The notes below the pieces were generated by a model. That model was not told the DNA's origin. It worked only from the letters and a program-made list of their open reading frames with translations, and did not search any database. From Brachycybe producta (lineage: Eukaryota > Arthropoda > Diplopoda > Playtdesmida > Andrognathidae), in assembly GCA_036925085.1 (NCBI GenBank), contig JAUPFP010000099.1, positions 62,001 through 126,000 of the forward strand: DNA of 64,000 bases, in the 5' to 3' direction. Every line of letters starts with the position of its first letter. Within the stretch, counting starts at the first letter, position 1. This document shows positions 21,295-33,366 of this stretch, in pieces. The translations under genes were made by a program, and so were the position numbers.

Positions 21295-24126
21295 GTTAAA
21301 TTTCAAGTTGAATCTGAAGTTGAAGTTGAAGTTGAAATTGAAGTTGAAGTTGAAGTTGAAGTTAAAGTTGAGTTTGAAGTTAAAGTTGAAGTTGAAGTTG
21401 AAGTCGAAGTTGAAGTTGATGTTGAAGTTGAATTCAGAGTTGAAGTTGAAGTCGAAGTTAAATTTCAAGTTGAAGCTGAAGTTCAAGTTGATGTTCAAGT
21501 TGAAGTTCAAGTTGAAGTTCAAGTTGAAGTTCAAGTTGAAGTTCAAGTTGAAGTTCAAGTTGAAGTTCAAGTTGAAGTTCAAGTTGAAGTACAAGTTGAA
21601 TTTCAAGTTGAAGTTCAAGTTGAAGTTCAAGTTGAAGTTCAAGTTGAAGTTCAAGTTGAAGTTCAAGTTGAAGTTCAAGTTGAAGTTCAAATTGAAGTTC
21701 AAGTTGAAGTACAAGTTGAAGTTCAAGTTGAAGTTCAAGTTGAAGTTCAAGTTCCAGTTGAAGTTCAAGTTGAAGTTCAAGTTGAAGTTCAAGTTGAAGT
21801 TCAAGTTGAAGTTCAAGTTGAAGTTCAAGTTGAAGTTCAAGTTGAAGTTCAAGTTGAAGTTCAAGTTGAAGTTCAAGTTGAAGTTCAAGTTGAAGTTCAA
21901 GTTGAAGTTCAAGTTGAAGTTCAAGTTGAAGTTCAAGTTGAAGTTCAAGTTGAAGTTCAAGTTGAAGTTCAAGTTGAAGTTCAAGTTGAAGTTCAAGTTG
22001 AAGTTCAAGTTGAAGTTCAAGTTGAAGTTCAAGTTGAAGTTCATGTTGAAGTTCAAGTTGAAGTTCAAGTTGACGTTCAAGTTGACGTTCAAGTTGACGT
22101 TCAAGTTGACGTTCAAGTTGAAGTTCAAGTTGAAGTTCAAGTTGAAGTTCAAGTTGAAGTTCAAGTTGAAGTTCAAGTTGAAGTTCAAGTTGAAGTTCAA
22201 GTTGAAGTTCAAGTTGAAGTTCAAGTTGAAGTTCAAGTTGAAGTTCAAGTTGAAGTTCAAGTTGAAGTTAAAGTTGAAGTTCAAGTTGAAGTTCAAGTTG
22301 AAGTTCAAGTTGAAGTTAAAGTTGAAGTTCAAGTTGAAGTTCAAGTTGAAGTTCAAGTTGAAGTTCAAGTTGAAGTTCAAGTTAAAGTTCAAGTTGAAGT
22401 ACAAGTTGAAGTTAAAGTTGAAATTGAAGTTGAAGCTGAAATTGAAGTTAAAGTTGCAGTTAAACTTGAAGTTAAAATTGAAGTTGAAGTTAAAGTTGAA
22501 GTTGCAGTTGAAATTGCAGTTGACATTTAAGTTGAAGTTGAAGTTGAAACTAAAGTTGAAGTTGAAGTTCAAGTTCAAGTTCAAGTTCAAGTTCAAGTTC
22601 AAGTTGAAGTTCAAGTTGAAGATCAAGTTGAAGTTAAAGTTGAAGTTCAAGTTGAAGTTCAAGTTGAAGTTCAAGTTGAAGTTCAAGTTGAAGTTCAAGT
22701 TGAAGTTGAAGTTCAAGTTGAAGTTCAAGTTGAGGTTCAAGTTGAAGTTCAAGTTGAAGTTCAAGTTGAAGTTCAAGTTGAAGTTCAAGTTGAAGTTCAA
22801 GTTGAAGTTCAAGTTGAAGTCGAAGTTAAATTTCAAGTTGAATCTGAAGTTGAAGTTGAAGTTGAAGTTGAAGTCAGAGTTGAACTTTAAAGTAAATGTT
22901 TAATTTCAAGTTGAAGTTCAAGTTGAAGTTGAAGTTCAAGTTGAAGTTCAAGTTGAAGTTCAAGTTGAAGTTCAAGTTGAAGTTCAAGTTGAAGTTCAAG
23001 TTGAAGTTCAAGTTGAAGTTCAAGTTGAAGTTCAAGTTGAAGTTCAAGTTGAAGTTCAAGTTGAAGTTCAAGTTGAAGTCGAAGTTAAATTTCAAGTTGA
23101 ATCTGAAGTTGAAGTTGAAGTTGAAGTTGAAGTTGAAGTTGAAGTTGAAGTTAAAGTTGAAGTTGAAGTTGAAATTGCAGTTGAAGTTGAAATTGAATTT
23201 AAAGTTGGAGTTGAAGTTGAAGTTGAAGTTGAGTTGAAGTTGAAGTTAAAGTTAAAGTTGATGTTGAAGTTGAAGTCGAAGTTAAATTTCAAGTTGAAGC
23301 TGAAGTTCAAGTTCAAGTTGAAGTTGAAGTTCAAGTTGAAGTTCAAGTTGAAGTTCAAGTTGAAGTTCAAGTTGAAGTTCAAGTTGAAGTTCAAGTTGAA
23401 GTTCAAGTTGAAGTTCAAGTTGAAGTTCAAGTTGAAGTTGAAGTTCAAGTTGAAGTTCAAGTTGAGGTTCAAGTTGAAGTTCAAGTTGAAGTTCAAGTTG
23501 AAGTTCAAGTTGAAGTTCAAGTTGAAGTTCAAGTTGAAGTTCAAATTGAAGTTCAAGTTGAAGTACAAGTTGAAGTTCAAGTTGAAGTTCAAGTTCCAGT
23601 TGAAGTTCAAGTTGAAGTTCAAGTTGAAGTTCAAGTTGAAGTTCAAGTTGAAGTTCAAGTTGAAGTTCAAGTTGAAGTTCAAGTTGAAGTTCAAGTTGAA
23701 GTTCAAGTTGAAGTTCAAGTTGAAGTTCAAGTTGAAGTTCAAGTTGAAGTTCAAGTTGAAGTTCAAGTTGAAGTTCAAGTTGAAGTTCAAGTTGAAGTTC
23801 AAGTTGAAGTTCAAGTTGAAGTTCAAGTTGAAGTTCAAGTTGACGTTCAAGTTGACGTTCAAGTTGACGTTCAAGTTGACGTTCAAGTTGAAGTTCAAGT
23901 TGAAGTTCAAGTTGAAGTTCAAGTTGAAGTTCAAGTTGAAGTTCAAGTTGAAGTTCAAGTTGAAGTTCAAGTTGAAGTTCAAGTTGAAGTTCAAGTTGAA
24001 GTTAAAGTTGAAGTTCAAGTTGAAGTTCAAGTTGAAGTTCAAGTTGAAGTTCAAGTTAAAGTTCAAGTTGAAGTACAAGTTGAAGTTAAAGTTGAAATTG
24101 AAGTTGAAGCTGAAATTGAAGTTAAA
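21295..24126. repeat. 2.83-kb tandem duplication, copy 1
   Basis: C 21430, GTTCCAG near 21752, CATGTT near 22042, B 22072, solo F 22522, AAGTTC x6, GAAGATC, GAGGTTC 22732, D 22871 (CTTTAAAG subtype), E 23205, second GAGGTTC near 23464, GTTCCAG 23596, B 23842, and a truncated F at about 24.08 kb that joins GTTAAAGTTAAATTTC. Landmarks recur at +2,832 bp up to D and at +2,814 bp after E. Confidence 0.9.
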
Positions 24127-27024
24127 GTTAAATTTCAAGTTGAATCTGAAGTTGAAGTTGAAGTTGAAATTGAAGTTGAAGTTGAAGTTGAAGTTAAAGT
24201 TGAGTTTGAAGTTAAAGTTGAAGTTGAAGTTGAAGTCGAAGTTGAAGTTGATGTTGAAGTTGAATTCAGAGTTGAAGTTGAAGTCGAAGTTAAATTTCAA
24301 GTTGAAGCTGAAGTTCAAGTTGATGTTCAAGTTGAAGTTCAAGTTGAAGTTCAAGTTGAAGTTCAAGTTGAAGTTCAAGTTGAAGTTCAAGTTGAAGTTC
24401 AAGTTGAAGTTCAAGTTGAAGTACAAGTTGAATTTCAAGTTGAAGTTCAAGTTGAAGTTCAAGTTGAAGTTCAAGTTGAAGTTCAAGTTGAAGTTCAAGT
24501 TGAAGTTCAAGTTGAAGTTCAAATTGAAGTTCAAGTTGAAGTACAAGTTGAAGTTCAAGTTGAAGTTCAAGTTGAAGTTCAAGTTCCAGTTGAAGTTCAA
24601 GTTGAAGTTCAAGTTGAAGTTCAAGTTGAAGTTCAAGTTGAAGTTCAAGTTGAAGTTCAAGTTGAAGTTCAAGTTGAAGTTCAAGTTGAAGTTCAAGTTG
24701 AAGTTCAAGTTGAAGTTCAAGTTGAAGTTCAAGTTGAAGTTCAAGTTGAAGTTCAAGTTGAAGTTCAAGTTGAAGTTCAAGTTGAAGTTCAAGTTGAAGT
24801 TCAAGTTGAAGTTCAAGTTGAAGTTCAAGTTGAAGTTCAAGTTGAAGTTCAAGTTGAAGTTCAAGTTGAAGTTCATGTTGAAGTTCAAGTTGAAGTTCAA
24901 GTTGACGTTCAAGTTGACGTTCAAGTTGACGTTCAAGTTGACGTTCAAGTTGAAGTTCAAGTTGAAGTTCAAGTTGAAGTTCAAGTTGAAGTTCAAGTTG
25001 AAGTTCAAGTTGAAGTTCAAGTTGAAGTTCAAGTTGAAGTTCAAGTTGAAGTTCAAGTTGAAGTTCAAGTTGAAGTTCAAGTTGAAGTTCAAGTTGAAGT
25101 TAAAGTTGAAGTTCAAGTTGAAGTTCAAGTTGAAGTTCAAGTTGAAGTTAAAGTTGAAGTTCAAGTTGAAGTTCAAGTTGAAGTTCAAGTTGAAGTTCAA
25201 GTTGAAGTTCAAGTTAAAGTTCAAGTTGAAGTACAAGTTGAAGTTAAAGTTGAAATTGAAGTTGAAGCTGAAATTGAAGTTAAAGTTGCAGTTAAACTTG
25301 AAGTTAAAATTGAAGTTGAAGTTAAAGTTGAAGTTGCAGTTGAAATTGCAGTTGACATTTAAGTTGAAGTTGAAGTTGAAACTAAAGTTGAAGTTGAAGT
25401 TCAAGTTCAAGTTCAAGTTCAAGTTCAAGTTCAAGTTGAAGTTCAAGTTGAAGATCAAGTTGAAGTTAAAGTTGAAGTTCAAGTTGAAGTTCAAGTTGAA
25501 GTTCAAGTTGAAGTTCAAGTTGAAGTTCAAGTTGAAGTTGAAGTTCAAGTTGAAGTTCAAGTTGAGGTTCAAGTTGAAGTTCAAGTTGAAGTTCAAGTTG
25601 AAGTTCAAGTTGAAGTTCAAGTTGAAGTTCAAGTTGAAGTTCAAGTTGAAGTCGAAGTTAAATTTCAAGTTGAATCTGAAGTTGAAGTTGAAGTTGAAGT
25701 TGAAGTCAGAGTTGAACTTTAAAGTAAATGTTTAATTTCAAGTTGAAGTTCAAGTTGAAGTTGAAGTTCAAGTTGAAGTTCAAGTTGAAGTTCAAGTTGA
25801 AGTTCAAGTTGAAGTTCAAGTTGAAGTTCAAGTTGAAGTTCAAGTTGAAGTTCAAGTTGAAGTTCAAGTTGAAGTTCAAGTTGAAGTTCAAGTTGAAGTC
25901 GAAGTTAAATTTCAAGTTGAATCTGAAGTTGAAGTTGAAGTTGAAGTTGAAGTTGAAGTTGAAGTTAAAGTTGAAGTTGAAGTTGAAATTGCAGTTGAAG
26001 TTGAAATTGAATTTAAAGTTGGAGTTGAAGTTGAAGTTGAAGTTGAGTTGAAGTTGAAGTTAAAGTTAAAGTTGATGTTGAAGTTGAAGTCGAAGTTAAA
26101 TTTCAAGTTGAAGCTGAAGTTCAAGTTCAAGTTGAAGTTGAAGTTCAAGTTGAAGTTCAAGTTGAAGTTCAAGTTGAAGTTCAAGTTGAAGTTCAAGTTG
26201 AAGTTCAAGTTGAAGTTCAAGTTGAAGTTCAAGTTGAAGTTCAAGTTGAAGTTGAAGTTCAAGTTGAAGTTCAAGTTGAGGTTCAAGTTGAAGTTCAAGT
26301 TGAAGTTCAAGTTGAAGTTCAAGTTGAAGTTCAAGTTGAAGTTCAAGTTGAAGTTCAAATTGAAGTTCAAGTTGAAGTACAAGTTGAAGTTCAAGTTGAA
26401 GTTCAAGTTCCAGTTGAAGTTCAAGTTGAAGTTCAAGTTGAAGTTCAAGTTGAAGTTCAAGTTGAAGTTCAAGTTGAAGTTCAAGTTGAAGTTCAAGTTG
26501 AAGTTCAAGTTGAAGTTCAAGTTGAAGTTCAAGTTGAAGTTCAAGTTGAAGTTCAAGTTGAAGTTCAAGTTGAAGTTCAAGTTGAAGTTCAAGTTGAAGT
26601 TCAAGTTGAAGTTCAAGTTGAAGTTCAAGTTGAAGTTCAAGTTGAAGTTCAAGTTGAAGTTCAAGTTGAAGTTCAAGTTGAAGTTCGAGTTGAAGTTCAA
26701 GTTGACGTTCAAGTTGACGTTCAAGTTGACGTTCAAGTTGACGTTCAAGTTGAAGTTCAAGTTGAAGTTCAAGTTGAAGTTCAAGTTGAAGTTCAAGTTG
26801 AAGTTCAAGTTGAAGTTCAAGTTGAAGTTCAAGTTGAAGTTCAAGTTGAAGTTCAAGTTGAAGTTAAAGTTGAAGTTCAAGTTGAAGTTCAAGTTGAAGT
26901 TAAAGTTGAAGTTCAAGTTGAAGTTCAAGTTGAAGTTCAAGTTGAAGTTCAAGTTGAAGTTCAAGTTGAAGTTCAAGTTAAAGTTAAAGTTGAAATTGAA
27001 GTTGAAGCTGAAATTGAAGTTAAA
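24127..27024. repeat. 2.83-kb tandem duplication, copy 2
   Basis: C 24262, GTTCCAG near 24595, B 24904, solo F 25354, D 25703, E 26019, GAGGTTC near 26278, GTTCCAG 26410, B 26704. The interval from GTTCCAG to B is 48 bp (four 12-mers) longer than in copy 1. A unique TTCGAG at about 26685 adds a CpG found nowhere else. It ends in the truncated F with GCAGTAAAACTTG at 27.03 kb, unlike copy 1. Confidence 0.9.
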
Positions 27025-28749
27025 GTTGCAGTAAAACTTGAAGTTAAAATTGAAGTTGAAGTTGAAGTTAAAGTTGAGTTTGAAGTTAAAGTTGAAGTTG
27101 AAGTTGAAGTCGAAGTTGAAGTTGATGTTGAAGTTGAATTCAGAGTTGAAGTTGAAGTCGAAGTTAAATTTCAAGTTGAAGCTGAAGTTCAAGTTGATGT
27201 TCAAGTTGAAGTTCAAGTTGAAGTTCAAGTTGAAGTTCAAGTTGAAGTTCAAGTTGAAGTACAAGTTGAATTTCAAGTTGAAGTTCAAGTTGAAGTTCAA
27301 GTTGAAGTTCAAGTTGAAGTTCAAGTTGAAGTTCAAGTTGAAGTTCAAGTTGAAGTTCAAGTTGAAGTTCAAGTTGAAGTTCAAGTTGAAGTTCAAATTG
27401 AAGTTCAAGTTGAAGTACAAGTTGAAGTTCAAGTTGAAGTTCAAGTTCAAGTTGAAGTTCAAGTTGAAGTTCAAGTTGAAGTTCAAGTTGAAGTTCAAGT
27501 TGAAGTTCAAGTTGAAGTTCAAGTTGAAGTTCAAGTTGAAGTTCAAGTTGAAGTTCAAGTTGAAGTTCAAGTTGAAGTTCAAGTTGAAGTTCAAGTTGAA
27601 GTTCAAGTTGAAGTTCAAGTTGAAGTTCAAGTTGAAGTTCAAGTTGAAGTTCAAGTTGAAGTTCAAGTTGAAGTTCAAGTTGAAGTTCAAGTTGAAGTTC
27701 AAGTTGAAGTTCAAGTTGAAGTTCAAGTTGAAGTTCAAGTTGAAGTTCAAGTTGAAGTTCAAGTTGACGTTCAAGTTGACGTTCAAGTTGACGTTCAAGT
27801 TGACGTTCAAGTTGAAGTTCAAGTTGAAGTTCAAGTTGAAGTTCAAGTTGAAGTTCAAGTTGAAGTTCAAGTTGAAGTTCAAGTTCAAGTTCAAGTTGAA
27901 GTTCAAGTTCAAGTTCAAGTTGAAGTTCAAGTTGAAGTTAAAGTTGAAGTTCAAGTTGAAGTTCAAGTTGAAGTTCAAGTTGAAGTTCAAGTTGAAGTCG
28001 AAGTTAAATTTCAAGTTGAGGTTGAAGTTGAAGTTGAAGTTGAAGTTCAAGTTCAAGTTGAAGTTAAAGTTGAAGTTCAAGTTGAAGTTCAAGTTGAAGA
28101 TCAAGTTGAAGTTAAAGTTGAAGTTCAAGTTGAAGTTCAAGTTGAAGTTCAAGTTGAAGTTCAAGTTGAAGTTCAAGTTGAAGTCGAAGTTAAATTTCAA
28201 GTTGAGGTTGAAGTTGAAGTTGAAGTTGAAGTTGAAGTTCAAGTTGAAGTTCAAGTTGAAGTTCAAGTTGAAGTTCAAGTTGAAGTCGAAGTTAAATTTC
28301 AAGTTGAATCTGAAGTTGATGTTCAAGTTGAAGTTCAAGTTGAAGTTCAAGTTGAAGTTGAAGTTGAAGTTCAAGTTGAAGTTCAAGTTGAAGTTCAAGT
28401 TGAAGTTCAAGTTGAAGTTCAAGTTGAAGTTCAAGTTGAAGTTCAAGTTGAAGTTCAAGTTGAAGTTCAAGTTGAAGTTCAAGTTGAAGTTCAAGTTGAA
28501 GTTCAAGTTGAAGTTCAAGTTGAAGTTCAAGTTGAAGTTCAAGTTGAAGTTCAAGTTGAAGTGCAAGTTGAAGTTCAAGTTGAAGTTCAAGTTGAAGTTC
28601 AAGTTGAAGTTCAAGTTGAAGTTCAAGTTGAAGTTCAAGTTGAAGTTCAAGTTGAAGTTCAAGTTGAAGTTCAAGTTAAAGTTCAAGTTGAAGTTCAAGT
28701 TGAAGTTCAAGTTAAAGTTAAAGTTGAAGTACAAGTTGAAGTTAAAGTT
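27025..28749. repeat. Right copy of the 8.1-kb-spaced repeat, distal part
   Basis: GCAGTAAAACTTG, GTTGAGTTTGAAG, C 27136 with GATGTTC, B 27766, GAAGTCGAAG sites near 27991 and 28182, GATGTTC near 28319, and a run with GTGCAAG at 28561. The GTGCAAG variant is otherwise seen only at 20396, which ties the two copies together. Confidence 0.88.
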
Positions 28750-29238
28750 GAAATTGAAGTTGAAGCTGAAGTTGAAGTTAAAGTTGCAGTTAAAGTTGCA
28801 GTTAAACTTGAAGTTAAAATTGAAGTTGAAGTTAAAGTTGAAGTTGCAGTTGAAATTGCAGTTGACATTTAAGTTTAAGTTGAAGTTGAAACTAAAGTTG
28901 AAGTTGAAGTTGAAGTTGAAGTTGAAATTGAGATGGAGTTAATGTTGAAGTTAAAATTGAAGTTGAAGGTTAATTTGAAGTTGAAGTTGAAGTTAAAGTT
29001 GAAGTTGAAGTTGAAGTTGAATTTGAAGTTGAATTTGAAGTTGAATTTGAAGTTGAATTTGAAGTTGAATTTGAAGTTGAATTTGAAGTTGAAGTTAAAG
29101 TTGAAATTGAAGTTGAAGTTGAAGTTGAAGTTAAAGTTGCAGTTAAACTTGAAGTTAAAATTGAAGTTGAAGTTAAAGTTGAAGTTGCAGTTGAAATTGC
29201 AGTTGACATTTAAGTTTAAGTTGAAGTTGAAACTAAAG
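28750..29238. repeat. F-G-F cassette 6
   Basis: GACATTTA at 28864 and 29205, G from 28930, six GAATTTGAAGTT units (29019-29090). The first F has a private 12-bp duplication, GCAGTTAAAGTT repeated before GCAGTTAAACTT near 28790. Confidence 0.92.
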
Positions 29239-31304
29239 TTGAAGTTGAAGTTGAAGTTCAAGTTGAAGTCGAAGTTAAATTTCAAGTTGAGGTTGAAGTT
29301 GAAGTTGAAGTTGAAGTTGAAATTGCAGTTGAAGTTGAAATTGAATTTAAAGTTGGAGTTGAAGTTGAAGTTGAGTTGAAGTTGAAGTTAAAGTTGAAGT
29401 TGAAGTTAAAGTTGAAGTTCAAGTTGAAGTTCAAGTTGAAGTTCAAGTTGAAGTTGAAGTTGAAGTTGAAGTTGAAGTTGAAGTTGAAGTTGAAGTTGAA
29501 ATTGAAGTTGAAGTTGAAGTTGAAGTTGAAGTTAAAGTTGAGTTTGAAGTTGAAGTTGAAGTTGAAGTTGATGTTGAAGTTGAATTCAGAGTTGAAGTTG
29601 AAGTCGAAGTTAAATTTCAAGTTGAAGCTGAAGTTCAAGTTGAAGTTCAAGTTGAAGTTCAAGTTGAAGTTCAAGTTGAAGTTCAAGTTGAAGTTCAAGT
29701 TGAAGTTCAAGTTGAAGTTCAAGTTGAAGTTCAAGTTGAAGTTCAAGTTGAAGTTCAAGTTGAAGTTTAAGTTGAAGTTCAAGTTGAAGTTCAAGTTGAA
29801 GTCAAAGTTAAATTTCAAGTTGAATCTGAAGTTGAAGTTGAAGTTGAAATTGAAGTTGAAGTTGAAGTTGAAGTTAAAGTTGAGTTTGAAGTTAAAGTTG
29901 AAGTTGAAGTTGAAGTCGAAGTTGAAGTTGATGTTGAAGTTGAATTCAGAGTTGAAGTTGAAGTCGAAGTTAAATTTCAAGTTGAAGCTGAAGTTCAAGT
30001 TGATGTTCAAGTTGAAGTTCAAGTTGAAGTTCAAGTTGAAGTTCAAGTTGAAGTTCAAGTTGAAGTTCAAGTTGAAGTTCAAGTTGAAGTTCAAGTTGAA
30101 GTACAAGTTGAATTTCAAGTTGAAGTTCAAGTTGAAGTTCAAGTTGAAGTTCAAGTTGAAGTTCAAGTTGAAGTTCAAGTTGAAGTTCAAGTTGAAGTTC
30201 AAATTGAAGTTCAAGTTGAAGTACAAGTTGAAGTTCAAGTTGAAGTTCAAGTTGAAGTTCAAGTTCCAGTTGAAGTTCAAGTTGAAGTTCAAGTTGAAGT
30301 TCAAGTTGAAGTTCAAGTTGAAGTTCAAGTTGAAGTTCAAGTTGAAGTTCAAGTTGAAGTTCAAGTTGAAGTTCAAGTTGAAGTTCAAGTTGAAGTTCAA
30401 GTTGAAGTTCAAGTTGAAGTTCAAGTTGAAGTTCAAGTTGAAGTTCAAGTTGAAGTTCAAGTTGAAGTTCAAGTTGAAGTTCAAGTTGAAGTTCAAGTTG
30501 AAATTCAAGTTGAAGTTCAAGTTGAAGTTCATGTTGAAGTTCAAGTTGAAGTTCAAGTTGACGTTCAAGTTGACGTTCAAGTTGACGTTCAAGTTGACGT
30601 TCAAGTTGAAGTTCAAGTTGAAGTTCAAGTTGAAGTTCAAGTTGAAGTTCAAGTTGAAGTTCAAGTTGAAGTTCAAGTTGAAGTTCAAGTTGAAGTTCAA
30701 GTTGAAGTTCAAGTTGAAGTTCAAGTTGAAGTTCAAGTTGAAGTTCAAGTTGAAGTTAAAGTTGAAGTTAAAGTTGAAGTTCAAGTTGAAGTTCAAGTTG
30801 AAGTTAAAGTTGAAGTTCAAGTTGAAGTTCAAGTTGAAGTTCAAGTTGAAGTTCAAGTTGAAGTTCAAGTTAAAGTTCAAGTTGAAGTACAAGTTGAAGT
30901 TAAAGTTGAAATTGAAGTTGAAGCTGAAATTGAAGTTAAAGTTGCAGTTAAACTTGAAGTTAAAATTGAAGTTGAAGTTAAAGTTGAAGTTGCAGTTGAA
31001 ATTGCAGTTGACATTTAAGTTGAAGTTGAAGTTGAAACTAAAGTTGAAGTTGAAGTTCAAGTTCAAGTTCAAGTTCAAGTTCAAGTTCAAGTTGAAGTTC
31101 AAGTTGAAGATCAAGTTGAAGTTAAAGTTGAAGTTCAAGTTGAAGTTCAAGTTGAAGTTCAAGTTGAAGTTCAAGTTGAAGTTCAAGTTGAAGTTGAAGT
31201 TCAAGTTGAAGTTCAAGTTGAGGTTCAAGTTGAAGTTCAAGTTGAAGTTCAAGTTGAAGTTCAAGTTGAAGTTCAAGTTGAAGTTCAAGTTGAAGTTCAA
31301 GTTG
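29239..31304. repeat. Right copy of the 13.06-kb-spaced repeat
   Basis: E 29353, C 29582, C 29942 with GATGTTC, GTTCCAG near 30265, GAAATTC near 30502, CATGTT near 30530, B 30560, solo F 31010, AAGTTC x6, GAAGATC, GAGGTTC 31220. It matches 16180-18262 in order; distances differ only by 12-mers. GAAATTC in the 12-mer run is private to this copy. Confidence 0.88.
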
Positions 31305-31958
31305 AAGTCGAAGTTAAATTTCAAGTTGAATCTGAAGTTGAAGTTGAAGTTGAAGTTGAAGTCAGAGTTGAACTTTAAAGTAAATGTTTAATTTCAAGTT
31401 GAAGTTCAAGTTGAAGTTGAAGTTCAAGTTGAAGTTCAAGTTGAAGTTCAAGTTGAAGTTCAAGTTGAAGTTCAAGTTGAAGTTCAAGTTGAAGTTCAAG
31501 TTGAAGTTCAAGTTGAAGTTCAAGTTGAAGTTCAAGTTGAAGTTCAAGTTGAAGTCGAAGTTAAATTTCAAGTTGAATCTGAAGTTGAAGTTGAAGTTGA
31601 AGTTGAAGTTGAAGTTGAAGTTGAAGTTAAAGTTGAAGTTGAAGTTGAAATTGCAGTTGAAGTTGAAATTGAATTTAAAGTTGGAGTTGAAGTTGAAGTT
31701 GAAGTTGAGTTGAAGTTGAAGTTAAAGTTAAAGTTGATGTTGAAGTTGAAGTCGAAGTTAAATTTCAAGTTGAAGCTGAAGTTCAAGTTCAAGTTGAAGT
31801 TGAAGTTCAAGTTGAAGTTCAAGTTGAAGTTCAAGTTGAAGTTCAAGTTGAAGTTCAAGTTGAAGTTCAAGTTGAAGTTCAAGTTGAAGTTCAAGTTGAA
31901 GTTCAAGTTGAAGTCGAAGTTAAATTTCAAGTTGAATCTGAAGTTGAAGTTGAAGTTG
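31305..31958. repeat. D-E block leading into a broken G
   Basis: GAAGTCGAAGTTAAATTTC, D 31359 (CTTTAAAG subtype), 12-mer run, E 31681 and GATGTTGAAG match 22.8-23.4 and 25.6-26.2 kb. At about 31.9 kb the run meets GAAGTCGAAGTTAAATTTC, AATCTGAAG and then abruptly AAGGTTAATTTG of G, without the GAGATGGAG start. Confidence 0.87.
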
Positions 31959-32255
31959 AAGGTTAATTTGAAGTTGAAGTTGAAGTTAAAGTTGAAGTTG
32001 AAGTTGAAGTTGAATTTGAAGTTGAATTTGAAGTTGAATTTGAAGTTGAATTTGAAGTTGAATTTGAAGTTGAATTTGAAGTTGAATTTGAAGTTGAAGT
32101 TATAGTTGAAGTTAAAGTTGAAATTGAAGTTGAAGCTGAAGTTGAAGTTAAAGTTGCAGTTAAACTTGAAGTTAAAATTGAAGTTGAAGTTAAAGTTGAA
32201 GTTGCAGTTGAAATTGCAGTTGACATTTAAGTTGAAGTTGAAGTTGAAACTAAAG
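31959..32255. repeat. Truncated G-F cassette 7
   Basis: The first F and the GAGATGGAGTTAATG start are missing. Seven GAATTTGAAGTT units remain (32012-32095), then GTTATAGTTG at about 32100 (a TATAG variant seen only here) and a complete F with GACATTTA 32222. It ends TTTAAGTTGAAG, the form usual for solo F, so this looks like a recombinant joining two classes. Confidence 0.88.
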
Positions 32256-32426
32256 TTGAAGTTGAAGTTGAAGTTGAAGTTCAAGTTCAAGTTCAAGTTC
32301 AAGTTGAAGTTCAAGTTGAAGTTCAAGTTGAAGTTCAAGTTGAAGTTGAAGTTCAAGTTCAAGTTGAAGTTCAAGTTGAAGTCGAAGTTAAATTTCAAGT
32401 TGAATCTGAAGTTGAAGTTGAAGTTG
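32256..32426. repeat. AAGTTC stretch and link
   Basis: Four AAGTTC units near 32280, a short run, an AAGTTC doublet near 32351 and GAAGTCGAAGTTAAATTTC with AATCTGAAG lead to D at 32427. Confidence 0.85.
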
Positions 32427-33366
32427 AAGTCAGAGTTGAACTTTGAAGTCAATGTTAAATTTCAAGTTGAAGTTCAAGTTGAAGTTGAAGTTCAAGTTGA
32501 AGTTCAAGTTGAAGTTCAAGTTGAAGTTCAAGTTGAAGTTCAAGTTGAAGTTCAAGTTGAAGTTCAAGTTGAAGTTCAAGTTGAAGTTCAAGTTGAAGTT
32601 CAAGTTGAAGTTCAAGTTGAAGTTCAAGTTGAAGTTCAAGTTGAAGTTCAAGTTGAAGTCGAAGTTAAATTTCAAGTTGAATCTGAAGTTGAAGTTGAAG
32701 TTGAAGTTGAAGTCAGAGTTGAACTTTGAAGTCGAAGTTAAGTTTCAAGTTGAGGTTGAAGTCGATGTTAAATTTCAAGTTGAAGTTCAAGTTGAAGTTG
32801 AAGTTCAAGTTGAAGTTCAAGTTGAAGTTCAAGTTGAAGTTCAAGTTGAAGTTCAAGTTGAAGTTCAAGTTGAAGTTCAAGTTGAAGTTCAAGTTGAAGT
32901 TCAAGTTGAAGTTCAAATTGAAGTTCAAGTTGAAGTTCAAGTTGAAGTCGAAGTTAAATTTCAAGTTGAATCTGAAGTTGAAGTTGAAGTTGAAGTTGAA
33001 GTCAGAGTTGAACTTTGAAGTCGAAGTTAAGTTTCAAGTTGAGGTTGAAGTTGAAGTTAAATTTCAAGTTGAGGTTGAAGTTGAAGTTGAAGTTGAAGTT
33101 GAAGTTGAAATTGCAGTTGAAGTTGAAATTGAATTTAAATTTGGAGTTGAAGTTGAAGTTGAGTTGAAGTTGAAGTTAAAGTTGAAGTTGAAGTTGAAGT
33201 TGAAGTTGAAGTTGAAGTTGAAGTTGAAGTTCAAGTTGAAGTTGAAGTTGAAGTTGAAGTTGAAATTGAAGTTGAAGTTGAAGTTGAAGTTAAAGTTGAG
33301 TTTGAAGTTGAAGTTGAAGTTGAAGTTGAAGTTGATGTTGAAGTTGAATTCAGAGTTGAAGTTGAA
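32427..33366. repeat. Mini-tandem of D elements, then E and C
   Basis: D at 32427, 32710 and 32999 are 283 and 289 bp apart, each followed by a short 12-mer run and AAGTCGAAGTTAAATTTC with AATCTGAAG. The three are of two subtypes (GTCAATG, then GTCGAAGTTAAG twice). E at 33141 has AAATTTGGAG, and C at 33346 is followed by a single 12-mer and then F, the shortest C-to-F interval in the window. Confidence 0.88.

Noticed and set aside
1926-32105. TATA-like sites at about 1928 (GTTATATTTC) and 32100 (GTTATAGTTG)
   Set aside because: Each is a single substitution in a repeat unit with no other promoter feature or downstream gene.
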